DNA of 64,000 nt from Metopolophium dirhodum (Eukaryota; Arthropoda; Insecta; Hemiptera; Aphididae): the NCBI RefSeq assembly GCF_019925205.1, contig NC_083564.1, positions 1,617,491 to 1,681,490 of the forward strand, read 5' to 3'. The notes under the pieces were generated by a model, which had not been told where the DNA came from, ran no database searches, and saw nothing but the letters and a program-made list of their open reading frames with translations. The translations under genes were made by a program, and so were the position numbers. This document shows positions 27,604-40,030 of the stretch, piece by piece. How positions within the stretch are numbered: position 1 is the stretch's first letter; every line of letters starts with the position of its first letter.

Positions 27604-30381
27604 ATGAGTAAGCGCAGAGCAGGTAACGAACTAACCAAAGACAATTGGGATGAAGAAGAAGAAAAAGTAGACCCAGGAATATTTAAGGTAGCAGACGAAT
27701 CTGTATTGAAAAACCGAGTTCTGAAAAGAGCAAAAAGAACATTACAAAGAGATGAATCTGGTGAACTAAAACCAATATTTTCTGGATTTTCGGGATTTAA
27801 CAATCTATCTAGTAATCTAAATTCCAAACAAGCGTTTTCTTTTTTGTCAAAATCAAATGACACACCGAGTGAGAGTGGAAATCATCCATCTGCATCTACG
27901 ATTAATTCATTGACCACATCTAGTAGCTTAACATTTTCAGAAAGTAACAAAAGTAACAGTTCCAAAAGTTCAACTCTGCCAATTGTGAATCTTGTTAAGG
28001 TGATGAAACTTAACGAGGCATTTGTTAAATTTATTACAAATGCTGTGCAGAAAAATCCTTATTGTGTGCTAACTCCTACATTGAAAGACTATGAAAAACA
28101 AATTAGCAAATTTGTCGATATTACTAGTTGCAAGTCAAATACTCCTGATACTTCAATGGCTTCTACTAAAGGTTTGCATATTTATATCCATATTTATGTT
28201 ATACAGTAGATTCTCATTATGTCATACGTCAATATCCCAAACTCAATTAAAATCCCTCTGAAGTAATATTAACATTACATTACTCTTATTCGTTTCTGTT
28301 TCCCTTGAGTTTAGACAAACGAGAGTTTACTGTATTTATATTTTTAATTTAAGGTTAGGTTAACAACTACAATTATGTTAACCATGTATCAAAAATGTAG
28401 GGATCTATTTTTTCTCTTCTCTGGACTCCTTTTTAAAAGAGTATATACCACTTTCATGCATGTTGAATGATTTGATTGGTGCGTCGAGAACTACGTGATC
28501 ACGTTAACAACAGGAAATTGGTGGGGAATGCGCGCCGCCGGACATAAATTGATCGCCGACCGGTATATTTTCATTTGAAAAGGAGTATAGTTACTATTTT
28601 TTTCTGAGAATATTAGTAAAAATAGTAAAATAATTTTTTAATAGATATTAGTATAATTCTAACAATCTAACATAATACTTAATATGGAATAAAATACAAT
28701 TTTCATAAGTAAGTTATGATATACATTACAGTTTAAATATAAACATATCTAATAAATTCTGGACCGATGATATATATGTTCCATATCTAGAAATGTACAC
28801 TTTCTAACTATTTATCGTTGTCTGTATTGTAAAAACTTAAGAAGACGCCACACCCGTATGTGTTGTTTTCGTCTTACAAACGCGTAACATACCAAATTTA
28901 CGCCCAGAAATTCAAGTTTTATGCTGTTAGCTTCAAAATTAAAGTGAACCTATCATGAAACTTAATGGTAAGAACATTATCTGTGTTTTGTTGTAAGTTT
29001 TTTTACAATAATTCAGTTTTTAAGTGAGTTATGAGCATTTTTAATTTACATTTATTATACCCGCTATAATTCACTTAAAAACTGAATTATTGTAAATTAA
29101 ACTTCCAACAAAACACATAATGTTCTTACCATCAAGTTTTATAATATGTCGATTCACTCTAATTTTTAAACTAACGGCATAAAACTTGAATTTCTGAGCG
29201 TAAATTTGGTATGTTACGCGTTTGTAAGACAGAAACGACACATGCGGGTGTGGCGTCCTCTTAATTAATACTATTGTTTTGGGAAGTTATGGATCATCTC
29301 ATACAGTTTTAAAGTTATCATTCATTTTGAATGATTTATAATTTATTAATAAAATGTTTCAGGATCTCCTCAAATATCAGTAATGGAAAGTAAAATAACA
29401 CGTACAAAGAACTCTGATGAAGTAAAAAATAATTCTGTCAATGTCCAGAGAAGTGAAACTAGTTTTATAAATCCAACTGGCAATATTTCTAACAATGAAC
29501 AATTGTTTAGTTTTGGTAATAAAAGCCAAGACACTAATGCCAAAGAATCAAGTACAAATATCTTGAAACTTGATAAGACGGTCACAGAACATACAGAAAA
29601 AAAAGATGTTGAAACAAAATTGCAACCATTTTCTTCAGAAGAATCAAAGAATACACTGACAGGGACCAATGGATTCAAGTTGGGAGATTTCAAATTTAAC
29701 AATCAGTCATTGTCAACTTCCTTTACTAGCAAATCTCCTGACTTTAAATTTAATGATGAAAAAACATTGCCATTTAGTTCAAAAGATAAAAAAACGTCAT
29801 CCTCAGAAAAACCTATTGTATGCAAGACATTAAACACAAAGCCTCCATTTAATTTCGGAAGTACCCTACCGTCATTTTCATTTAACTCTACAGAACAAAA
29901 TAATTCCAAGCCATTCTTTAGTTTTGGATCAAAATCGCCTACCTTAACATTTTCTTATGAAAAGTTGAAGACCCCTCCTCAGGAACCTAAAAATCCAATA
30001 GATGAAGATGAGGATCAACCGCCAGTTGTAAATTTTACACCTATTAAAGAGAATGATGCCGTTTTTGAGTCTAAAAGTAAACTATTTTGTTTTAAAAATG
30101 GTAAATATGAAGAGCTTGGGGTTGGTCAATTGTATTTAAAATCAGTGGATGATAAAAAAATACAATTAATTATGAGGAATGATAGTGCCTTGGGAACTAT
30201 TATGGCAAATACGTTACTGAATGAATCTGTTAATTTTACTAAACGCAATGCAAAAAATGTTCAATTAACATGTGTTCTTGATCCTACAAAAAGTACCAAA
30301 CCGCAAACGGTTCTATTCAAATTTAAGGATTCACAAATCACCGATTCATTTGAAAACGAACTAAACAAATTGAAAAAGTAG
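27604..30381 (+). CDS. Nup50: Nup50, nuclear pore FxFG nucleoporin
   Basis: A mobile nucleoporin of the pore basket that binds importin-alpha and Ran and promotes import-complex turnover. Two coding exons, 27604-28171 and 29363-30381, join in phase (AAA G|GA) to give 528 residues. The N-terminus MSKRRAGNELTKDNWDEEEE followed by ESVLKNRVLKRAKR is the family's importin-binding start. FG-type repeats follow in the middle (FSFGNKS, PFFSFGSKSP, PSFSFNS). The C-terminal ~120 residues are a Ran-binding domain (VFESKSKLFCFKNGKYEELG ... VQLTCVLDPTKSTKPQTVLF). The start codon is 20 bp after a splice acceptor, so a non-coding exon precedes it. AATAAA-like signals at about 30524-30540 end the transcript just before the converging Urm1. 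The intron carries two fold-back MITEs. Confidence 0.93.
28425..28586. repeat. Small MITE in the Nup50 intron
   Basis: Ends carry inverted ACTCCTTTT...TATACC arms of about 25 bp (28425-28449 and 28561-28585). The middle is GC-richer and contains the palindrome ACGTGATCACGT. No coding capacity. Confidence 0.5.
28841..29260. repeat. 420-bp fold-back MITE flanked by TTAA
   Basis: Two ~200-bp inverted arms almost fill the element. The ends read GAAGACGCCACACCCG and, inverted, GAGGACGCCACACCCG. TTAA stands on both sides (28837-28840 and 29261-29264), consistent with a TTAA target duplication. It sits in the single Nup50 coding intron. One-armed relatives lie at 10616-10690 and 38003-38075. No open frame; it would need a transposase from elsewhere. 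Confidence 0.8.
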
Positions 30382-30564
30382 TCCCAACATCAAGTTTTCA
30401 GATTAAAAATAATTGATTTTCATATTTGTATAATTTAATATTTTTCCAGACTATTATTTAGATTATTAAAGATACATACTATTGTGGGATAAGTTATATT
30501 GATTTGAGTAGGTTTCATTCATATTAAATAAACAATAAATAAAATAACTTTGGTGTTTTAATTA

Positions 30565-30876
30565 TTAACCGCCATGTAATGTTGATATAAATGTAATATT
30601 GTCATTATTCTTAATATGATATTTTAAATCGCCCAAGAGTTCCCAATCTTGGTCATTAACAGCTACAATGATGCCTGGCCTCACAGTGTTGCCCTTCAAA
30701 AACAAATCACATTTGTCTTTGTCGACCAATATATTGTCTTTAATCCAGAACAGGAGCAATCCTAGTGTCCAAGGATTTTCCGTTTCAGGCAATACCACTT
30801 TGTGTTTCTTTACGTTGTTAAATAGAATTTGAAGTCCACTTGTAAATTCAGTGGTTATGTTCAGTCCCTTTTCCAT
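30565..30876 (-). CDS. Urm1: Urm1, ubiquitin-related modifier 1
   Basis: Sulfur carrier for thiolation of wobble uridine in tRNAs and also a protein modifier; its C-terminal glycine is activated by the MOCS3/Uba4 enzyme. Single exon, 103 residues, close to the usual ~100. The beta-grasp core is seen in LNITTEFTSGLQILFNN, GIIVAVNDQDWELLGDLKYH and ITFISTLHGG. The last residues LHGG give the required terminal Gly-Gly. The gene is complete. It converges on Nup50, with only 183 bp between the two stop codons, so the 3' ends may overlap. The 5' side is free for about 2.7 kb up to Xrcc1. Confidence 0.95.
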   Translation of the reverse strand: MEKGLNITTEFTSGLQILFNNVKKHKVVLPETENPWTLGLLLFWIKDNILVDKDKCDLFLKGNTVRPGIIVAVNDQDWELLGDLKYHIKNNDNITFISTLHGG

Positions 30877-31582
30877 TATTATCTAAAAATCTAAACGAAA
30901 AATGTCAGCTACATTCAAATCACCTAGAACATTTAATACAATGTATACTACTCTGTTACCTGTTGGTACTGGGTTCAAGTCGTTGTATTTATTGTATTAA
31001 AATACCACTAGTACGACGTTTCGATGTATGTGCATTTATTTTTATAAATTATATTCAAGTTTAAACGTAGTTGAAAAATGTAAAATAAGATAAATTAGAA
31101 TTGAAATTGTTAATTTAAAAAAAAAACGTAGGATTAATAAATTATTATAAATCCTAATACATTAACTTATTGATAATATAATGCATGGCAATTTAATTTG
31201 TCATGATAATATGGACTATGCAGAATAACAACATGGTACGGTCTGTTAACAATATTGGGGAAACAAAATAACAAAACGCACTCTGGTGGAAGTAAATTGT
31301 ACATTCCGATTCAGGGTATATAGATATAGTTTTATATCGGTTATTTTACTTTTTCTAGTAAATATTAATATTGTTCTGTATTAACCGGGAGAATAATGAA
31401 CTAACACAACAATCCTATAAAGCGCTAGTGGTCTAGCCGAAACGCGAGAATCTGGCGGATTCAGAAAAATATTGATAAGACCTTTCCTTTCCGTTCCGTA
31501 TCCTGTATAATATCTTAATTCGTGCTTTTTTTGTATAATTTAATTATAATAATTTACCATGTTCATAGATAATATAAGAATG

Positions 31583-31631
31583 GATAAGACCATGGATAGA
31601 AAGAACGGTTCTTTTTATCCGAGGATAGGAC
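31583..31631. repeat. Palindromic insert with 8-bp direct repeats (footprint E)
   Basis: GATAAGAC (31583-31590) and GATAGGAC (31624-31631) flank a 33-bp imperfect hairpin whose arms are GGATAGAAAGAAC and GGTTCTTTTTATCC. It begins CATGGATA; the right end is decayed. The related stretch near 63690-63740 lacks the hairpin and has one copy of the 8-mer. Confidence 0.6.
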
Positions 31632-31639
31632 ATAAGAAC

Positions 31640-32630
31640 TTATCACTAGAAAATTAATGATACGTTTTTAATTAGTAATAATTAACGATCTATATTATTC
31701 TATATTCTAATTACAATTAATTATGTACGCAAAGTTTGGAGTAATTTGACTGTTCCAATTTCCATTTTCAGGCACAACAATCAAAATACATATTTGAAAT
31801 TCACAAATATTGTTAACAGCTTTTGGACATAACCTTAAAAAAAGCCCCATATCGATATCGTCCTCTCTTTACGCTCTCTTCCCCAAAAAAGCTCATGGCC
31901 TCATATGAAACTATGATTTATTTAGCTAAAAATAATAAATGTGTCAAAATCGATATTTTATCGACGGAAGACCATATTATAATATATTACCCGTGTAACG
32001 TATTGTCGTTTTTACCCAAAGTCGCCTATTAAAGTATAATATTGTAAAATATGTAATGTTCTTAATATAATTGACGTGTAAATTCTGCCTGAATTAAAAT
32101 AATACGCCCAATTCATAAAAAATAGATCACTTAATAATATGCCCAGATCTGCTCATATCTAATTAATAATTAATAACATTTTTGAGATTCATTTAGCATT
32201 ACCCCGAGGAACCATGAGGTCACGATGATGAGGAGGCGATTGTATCGTTATCCTCTTAAAACGATTTCGTTTAATTTTAATTTTCAAATTATTAGAATGG
32301 AACGAATGCAGTTTAGCTCCCAAGCGATTTTTTGGAATTTTTTCTTTTCAAAATGTGTGTTTTTGCATGCTTAATTAGATGGTACTTTCAAAAAAAGCCG
32401 GTCGAACTTATTTTGAAAGTTATGGTCAAAAAACTTCAAAATGCTAAATTTTTTCAGAAATCGTGTTTTTGAATTTAAAATACAAAAAATTTAAGTTTTT
32501 AGAAATATTTGTACTTATATTTTTAACATTTTTAACATTTCACTGTAAGCATAGAACATTAATGGGCATAAATGCAGTTTAGATCCCAAACTCGGGCAAA
32601 TTTTGATTCCACCAAAATGTTAAAAATATA
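31640..32630. other. Gene-free stretch between Urm1 and the 650-bp element
   Basis: AT-rich, with short open frames only. The 69-codon frame at 31823-32032 shows no recognisable motif and no splice or codon support, so I do not call it. Confidence 0.5.
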
Positions 32631-32638
32631 AATGAATC

Positions 32639-33288
32639 CCGGAAAAAAAGTCCGACAAGAAAATTATTATACGGAAAAAAAGTCCGGTTTGATTTATTGT
32701 TTCATAAAAAATATTTAAACTTATTTAATTAATTCAAAATTAATAATATATATGATTATTGGTATGATCTAATATAATTTAAAACTATAAAGAATTAAAA
32801 TTTCACGTCGTTATACAATCTACAGAAATAGAAGGTATTAAGTTAAGGTAGATAGAAAAAATATACTAGAATATATGATAGAAAAATCGTGTACATTAAA
32901 AGGCAATAAAGATAGCACAATTAATCTGTATTATAAGATAAAATATGAATGGAAGTTAATTTCTAAAATGCGTGAAGTGTTAGGAGTAGATAGAGCTAAA
33001 ATAGCGTTACAAGAATTAGGTGAAGGGATTCCAACACCAAAAAAACGTACCGGTGAACGTTTAAAAAACTTATGTTCTAGAGTGGCCCTTGACGAAATAT
33101 CGGTGGAACAATTTTTAATTAATATTGGCCATTGCATTCGAAAACGAATTAAATATTAGTTTTAAATTTTAATTATTTATAGTTTTAAATTAAATTTATA
33201 TTATATATTATACATTTAGTAATTTTATTTTTTTTTTAATTAAACCGGACTTTTTTCCGAAAAAAATTAAATCGGACTTTTTTTCCGG
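32639..33288 (+). mobile_element. 650-bp element with doubled CGGAAAAAAAGTCCG ends
   Basis: Both ends have the block CCGGAAAAAAAGTCCGA, then 12-17 bp, then CGGAAAAAAGTCCGGTTT in inverted orientation (left 32639-32690, right 33242-33288). So each end has two nested copies of a near-identical 15-mer. The element holds one 94-codon frame (next entry). I see no convincing target duplication. The family is not recognised. Confidence 0.65.
32875..33159 (+). CDS. Unrecognised 94-residue protein inside a small inverted-repeat element
   Basis: The only sizeable frame in the 650-bp element. It is basic, with SKMREVLGVDRAKIALQELG, then TPKKRTGERLKNLCSRVAL, and ends RKRIKY. It looks predominantly helical by composition, and the R/K-rich C-terminal half could bind nucleic acid, but this is inference. 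I know no family with this sequence. It may be a fragment of a larger transposase or an accessory protein of the element. The frame has good codon-like structure and no frameshift over 285 bp in AT-rich DNA, which favours it being or having recently been coding. Confidence 0.45.
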   Translation: MIEKSCTLKGNKDSTINLYYKIKYEWKLISKMREVLGVDRAKIALQELGEGIPTPKKRTGERLKNLCSRVALDEISVEQFLINIGHCIRKRIKY

Positions 33289-33585
33289 CTCCCGCTTACA
33301 GTAGTGAGTATTGCTTATAGTATTGTGTTTGGTAACCCCTGTATTATATTATCAAATACTATACTCATGATACTACAAGTAGCAGTTACCAGTTGCCAGT
33401 TAAAACTTCAGATTTTAGAACCGGGATATGCTTGAATGCTTGATGCGTGTTTATTTACTTCTAAGTTTTATAATTTTTATCCAGGTATACTGTTCAATAT
33501 TTCACCCGTATTTCTTCATCTATTAATTACTATACTTATTACTATACTTTACAGTTAGTGACTATTTTTCAAAAAAACAAATGTC

Positions 33586-36500
33586 ATGGGCCCGATTCCA
33601 GTGGACCGTATTATAAGCATAAGCAGTGAAGACCATGTAAATATTTTTTTATTCTAAATTAATATTTTTATTGATGATTTTAAGAGTGTGACAAATTTTA
33701 ACAAATAGGCACACAAAGCTGAAAACATACTTAACGTCTCAGATTCACATCAAACGTGGCGTTGTAAATCAGGTGAAAAACAAGCTACAGTCATTCTTCA
33801 ATTTTTGAAACCGTCGGTCATTAGTTCTATTGACGTTGGAAATGATAATTCTGCTTTTGTAGAAATATTTGTAGGAAAATCTACGTCTGACGAATTTCAA
33901 GTAAACATTACATAAACAATATTGATTGTACAATGAATGTACCTAACTTTTAATTTATTGTATAACCTTTATATTGTAGGTACTATTGGTAACTTCTTCT
34001 TTGATGACATTGCATGAATGTAAAAATGGATTAAATGTAAATAAAGTCCGTTTCTTCGACACCAATCACCTATCTTTGGCATCTAAGGAGTCATGGGATA
34101 GAGTAAAAATTGTGTGTACACAACCATACATTAAGCAGAGCAAATATGGTTTATCATTTGTAACATTTCATTCTAAAGATATACCACAAAAAGAGCCTAT
34201 CCAATCTCAGTCTATTCAGTTAGGATCATTTACATTAAGAAATGATGATGAGTCTGATGATATTTCATCTGCTGGTCGATTATTTTCCAAGCGTAATGAA
34301 AATAAAGATGTTGTGAGGATGCCAGAATCACCAGTTAATCGTCTACTAGCTATACATAAAAAAAACTTGGAAACGGGAAAACATAAAAATACTAATTCTA
34401 CAAATATTAATATTCAAACACCTTTAATGAATCAAATGAACTCCAAATCTCCAAAAGATTCTGTAAAACCAAAAAACATTGATTTAAATGTTAAAAAGAA
34501 TGACACGATTACAATGGCAGCTGTTAAAAATACAGGTAGAGTAATATCTAAGTTAAATATAATATAATACAACCCATGTTAAAAATTAAAAATTTTGTTT
34601 TTCTAAAGGAGCTGAAAACACAGTTTTTTTATTTGAAAAAATGTTCAGTTCTAAGAATAATGGAATAGGTTTTACGTTTTACTCACATAGTCACATTATT
34701 CAATAAGTTGTGAGTAATTGAATAAAGACAAGTGACGTCATTGTGTTCGGCTCATTGTAATTGCCTATCTTATACGTGTAAAAGTTCTTCGCTTCACACA
34801 ACAATTTGCCAACTTAAAAATTTTATTTTTGAAAATTAATTTACTTATAAATGTGATTCTGAGCGGAGACGGTTTTTCAGTCTGGATATTTTATATTGTT
34901 ATTATTTATTATAGCCTTTAAGTTAAATAATTATTATTTTTTATTCGTTTCTATGGTTACAAAGTTAGAAATAAAATTCCCTTTTAGCGGTTTTTCGTAA
35001 TTTGCCGGTGGTTTTTCCCGTGGCATTAAATAATTACTATTTTGCTAAAAGATAAGATACTATATTGTTATATTGAAATAAAAGCACTTCTTCTGGTAGA
35101 AATGTTGTATACAGGATAAAAAAAAAAAAACCATAGTAAAACCATTAGCTCCGCTCAGAATTTAAAATTATATCGTATTTTATCATTGTGAGGTTATAGA
35201 ATGTAGAATGTGTTGAAACATTTTTTAATTATTAATAAGTAATAATATTCTGCATTTGAGGAAAAATATTTTTGGGTTGTATTACTTAAGGTGAAAAAAT
35301 TGTGAAAAAAAATTCACCCTGCAGGTTAAAAACCCATTATTGTCTTAATGTTTTATTTTTGTTGAGATTTTCTTATCGCTTAATGTTTAGGATGATTTAA
35401 TAAATCAAGATTTTTTATTAAACATAACTTGCCTAAATTAAAAAATAAATTTAATCTAAAACAAACAAATAATAAATAAATGTATGACTATGTTGAAACC
35501 AACAATACAAATTAGGTTGACTATTTTGCTCAAACCAGTCAATATGTCATGTCAAAATAATAAAATAAATTTCAATGCTCGAACTCAAATTTTCTGAGGT
35601 TCTGTCACTGGACAGTCTCCTCTTCATGTGTTTCATGTCACCTTAATCACTATCATCATTGTTACTTATTGTTTTATGTGTAAACAGATTGTAATATATT
35701 TTTAATAAATAAAAAAAAATGTCATGTCAACATTTTTATCAATAGTTGGTACCAATAAAATGCAACTTATTGAAAGGGTTTACCCTAGATCATATACTAT
35801 GGATGGAGCCATGCTCACCTTGCCCGTGTTAACAATTTGAAGCATAAGTGACTAGTCTCTGACTGAGATGCTTGATGTGCGCATGCATGAGTCAAACCGT
35901 CACATTTTTAGCTGTATGTTTATATTTAGATAGATAAATATGCAACATTTCTCTTCATGCATGTGCAGCTCTCTTCACATATGTGCACGTCAAGCATCTC
36001 AGTCAGAAACTTTTCACCAATTTATTGCTTCAAGTTATCGGGACATGGATCCATCCATAGTGCCTATATGATCTAAGGGTTATAAACTTAAACGAGTATT
36101 AAATTTTTCAATTATATTTATAAAATATTATATTATAATGTACTATAGATAAAACAATTCTGCCACTAGCATGATCATTTTTTCTGAGGTGTTTTTTACA
36201 ACTATCTACTACAATAAGCATATTTCATAAATATTATTTTTTGAAGAGGTTAAAAAGAAAGAATCAAGTCCATCATCACACTTGCAACCTTCCAGAAAAA
36301 AAATTAAGTTAATGAAAAACCCATTACCAGTAACAAAACCGTTCAGCGAATTATTGAACAATGTTGTATTTGTAATGAGTGGTTATGAAAATCCATATCG
36401 CAGTAATGTACGTTCAAAAGCTTTGGAAATGGGTGCTAAATACAAACATAATTGGGATCTGTCATGCACGCATCTAATGTAAGTAATACAAATTAAATTT

Positions 36501-37450
36501 TTTAAAAACCACTTACATACTCATAACTATTTTCCTTAATATTTATACATTTTAATATATTTTATAGATGTGCTTTTATAAATACTCCAAAGTATCATGA
36601 ATGTAAAAGACAAGGAACCTATCGTATAGTAAAAAGTGATTGGATTGATAAATGTCATTCAAATAGATGTCGATATCCGTGGAGAAGGTAGTGTTAATAA
36701 TAAATTATATTCTACCATACTACTAAAAGTAACTTATATTTTAGGTACGCTTTGGATAAACTGGAACAAAATAAACCTGAGAGTGAAGATGAAATATGTG
36801 CACAAACTGATTCAGTTGAAACTGATGATAGTGATAATGAATGGAATACTGTTTCTGCAAAGTACTACTTAAAACATTTTCAAAAAAAAAATGTAACATA
36901 ATTTGAGAATTTTAACTTAACCTATTTAACTTTCTGTTATACAAAAGGCATGTACCCTCAACATCACAATCAAATAGTTCTGAAAATCAGCAAAATACAA
37001 TAACAACATCACTATATGATTTAGATACTGACATTGATTCAGATTTAGATATTCCTAAAGATATATTGGCTGATGAAAGCATTGTACCATTGCCATTTAT
37101 AGATGATATATTTCATGATTGTTCATTTTATCTATCTACCAGTTTAAAACCTTCACTAAAACAAGAATGTCATCGCTACATTTTAGCACTTGAGGGGTAA
37201 TACTAACACATTGTATTTTTTTTTTTGTATATTTATTAATTTTTTTTTATATAGAAAATTCAGTGAAAAGGAGAAATGTGATTATATTGTTTCAACTGAT
37301 GCAAATGATTTACAAGTAAGACATTAATTTAATGTTTGAAGTTTATTTTAATATTATTTTAAATATACATTTTTTCAGTTTAAGAATTCTGTTACTCCAC
37401 AGTGGATTTGGGATTGTTATGATGCAAGAAAAATATTACCGTTAAAATAA
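33586..37450 (+). CDS. XRCC1: Xrcc1, DNA single-strand-break repair scaffold
   Basis: Scaffold of base-excision and single-strand-break repair; its N-terminal domain binds DNA polymerase beta and its BRCT domains bind PARP and DNA ligase III. Nine exons, all GT-AG and in phase: 33586-33636, 33709-33900, 33980-34535, 36247-36478, 36568-36687, 36745-36861, 36948-37196, 37255-37315, 37379-37450; total 549 residues. The N-terminal domain reads RIISISSEDHAHKAENIL ... SSIDVGNDNSAFVEIFVG. BRCT1 is in exons 4-5 (LLNNVVFVMSGYENPYRS ... YRIVKSDWIDKC). BRCT2 follows in exons 7-9 (SVTPQWIWDCYDARKILPL). Between them lies an acidic serine-rich linker (ETDDSDNEWN), a likely CK2 target. The start is the second ATG at 33586; the ATG at 33581 is out of frame. 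AATAAA at about 37632. Confidence 0.93.
34855..35167 (+). repeat. GATTCTGAGCGG repeat, copy c (short form)
   Basis: A 313-bp copy in Xrcc1 intron 3 with GATTCTGAGCGGAGACGG at one end and CTCCGCTCAGAATTTAAAAT at the other, as terminal inverted repeats. The interior is A/T-rich with no open frame. Confidence 0.7.
35787..36083. repeat. ~300-bp fold-back MITE in Xrcc1 intron 3
   Basis: Inverted arms of about 110 bp: TAGATCATATAC...CTATGGATGG and GACTGAGATGCTTGATGTGC on the left answer GTGCACGTCAAGCATCTCAG and CCATCCATAGTGCCTATATG on the right. No open frame. Confidence 0.7.
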
Positions 37451-38002
37451 AACTTGTTTCTATTGCAAAAAAGAATATTATGTAATAATTTAATTCTCTG
37501 TACTTTAATGTGTTCTGTAAAATTTGTGCTTGTGTATGGAAATAGACAATGGTTATTCATAATAATTATTACTAATCATACCTAATGTTGTATATTATAT
37601 TTATTTTTTAAAAGTGTTGTAAAATAACAATTAATAAACTATATTTTACTATTGTATCATTTTTGTTGATTGTACTCTGGATTTATTTAACTAATATTCT
37701 TAGAGCAAGATGTGAATATGTAATAATTGTTAACTCGTAATTTCAGGTACACATGCACTGTGATATGCATCGTACATTAATAACTGTATATTTTCTGTTA
37801 GCCGGGAGAATGTGGTTACTTCGCATATACAAATGGAACTGATAAGTGTGGATTTAGGCGCACATTGGGTGTGAATTTAAGGGGTGCTATCATAATTTAT
37901 GTTACATAGGTAAATCTTAATACTATAATAAACTGCATTACATTAGATTTAATTTGAATACAATAATATGTAAATAGCAATGCATCAAATATTCTGTATG
38001 AT

Positions 38003-38075
38003 TGTAAAGAAGACGCTAGGTACACCCACATGTGTTGTCTCCGATTAACATATGTAAGACATAGGAAAAACTGTT
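38003..38075. repeat. Half-copy of the TTAA-flanked GARGACGCC MITE
   Basis: GAAGACGCTAGGTACACCCA followed by CATGTGTTGTCTCCG matches the left end of the element at 28841-29260. The other arm is not found nearby. Confidence 0.5.
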
Positions 38076-38202
38076 TTTCACGGGTATAAGAACCACTCGG
38101 GTTGTACTCTAAGCTAAGCAACTAAATTTCCACACTAAAAAAATGAGAACATTTACTGTGCAACACTAGGATTAAAAAACACTACATAAACTGTTTTTTA
38201 AT

Positions 38203-39650
38203 ATTTTAGATTCTGAGCGAAGCGATGAATGTATTGATTTTACAATGTGTGTTTTTTTTTTTTATTTTTGTGTCGTCATCACCTTTTAGGACAGTAAAAG
38301 TGCTTGGATTTTCTTCAATAGTAACTTTTCTGATAGGAAAGTGAATCTAGTTGGTACTTTGGGGGGTCAAAAGTAAAAATTTTCAAAAGCGACGTGAAAA
38401 ACAAAAGAAAAATTAAGGAAAAACGGGAATTTTTACGCAAAATCTGTTTTCGAGAAAATCGATTATGGTTTTTGGTGTAACTCTAAAACAAATGACCGTA
38501 GGAACATGAAATTTTGACTGAATGTTTATATTAGCATTTTCTATACACCATAAAATTTTGAAAATATTTTGACTCTTTTTGAGCTGTTTACGGACATTTT
38601 CAGTCTTCAATTTTTTTAGTTTTTTTTTCTATAAATATCAATAAAATTTTATCTGTTGAGTAAAAAAGCTTGAAAATTTAATAGAAGGCTCCTAGGTTAT
38701 TGTTTCATAGGCAGATGAAAAAAATTAAAAATCCTTAGTCACAGTTTTTATTTATAAGCATTTAAAGTTCAAATTTTGACAAAATACGGAAAAATCACGA
38801 AAAATAGCAAATTATTTTGAGTTGAGAATTCATAAAAATTTTTCTTTTTAAATCTAAGATTTGAAAATGTAATATAAGATTACTCATAAGTTTGTCTACC
38901 TTAATCAAAAAAAAAATGTCTACAAGAAACTTAAATTAAATTTTTATGAGCGTCTGAAATGTATATTTTTACAACATTTGATATTTACTCGATTTTTCTT
39001 GTAACAATTTTCTTATTTTATTGTAATTAAAAAACGAATGACTGTAGATACTTGAAAATTTCACTGAATGTTTATATTAGCATTTTCTATACACCATAAA
39101 ATGTTGAAAATATTTTGACTCTTTTTGAGCTGTTTACGGACATTGTCAGTTTTCAATTTTTTTAGTTTTTTTTATTTGAATATCAATAAAATTTTATTTG
39201 TTGTGTAAAAAATCGTGAAAATTTAATGCAAGGCTCCTGATATAATGTTACAATTGCAGTTGAAAAATATTAAAAATACATAGGCACAATTTTTTTTTAT
39301 AAGTATTTAAAGTTCAAATTTTGACAACATTTATGAAATTTATAATTTATTAGTTAAAAATTAATTATTTTTTAGTTAAAAATGTATAAAATGTTTAACT
39401 TTTATGGCTAAGGATTGAAAATTTAAAACAAGGCACCACGTAAATAGGTTATATATAAATTACTTTATTCACAATAATATCATCAAATATACTTATTTCA
39501 TAGGCTCCTATCATAGCCTGACTGACCGTTTTCCCTCAGAATCGTTTTTCTTATACAATGATATTATATCATTGAATTCAAATTTAACACCATCCATTAC
39601 AGTGACCCACTTGTAACCTACTATACAGCAGAGCGACATCCATTTATCCA
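38203..39650 (+). repeat. GATTCTGAGCGG repeat, copy d (longest, ~1.45 kb)
   Basis: Starts TTTTAGATTCTGAGCGAAGC, ends near CCCTCAGAATCGTTTTTCTT followed by the ~100-bp tail with GACCCACTTGTAACCTACTA. The interior contains a ~580-bp direct duplication: ATATTTTGACTCTTTTTGAG and GAGCTGTTTACGGACATT recur at about 38575 and 39115. No protein-coding frame. It separates Xrcc1 from the Tudor gene. Confidence 0.72.
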
Positions 39651-40030
39651 CCTAACCTTTTGCATAGGTTCTAAGGATAATGAGCCTAAAATAATGGGTT
39701 AAGAACGTATAGGTGCTTTGGTGAATTGAAAATGTTAGTAATTACTAATTTATCAACATCATAATTATTTGAAAACATCTTCAAAGTAGATTCAATAATG
39801 CATTTATTTTATATTTTTGTAAAACCATTGTTAGTACGATAATTTTAATAACTGAAAGACTACTTAATTAAATGAGGTACATCAACATTTTTAAAAAAAT
39901 TATTCACTAAATGATTTACAAAAAAAAGTGGATTATCATGTGAAAATCAGGAGTTTGTATTATCACGAGACACTCCTTAAGTTGTATAAAAAATCTCAAG
40001 AATTTTAATAAATTTATTATTAAACGAAAA

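Noticed and set aside
29370..29909. Minus-strand frames of 110 and 68 codons
   Set aside because: Antisense of the Nup50 FG-repeat exon.
31823..32032. 69-codon frame
   Set aside because: No motif, no splice support, expected by chance in this DNA.
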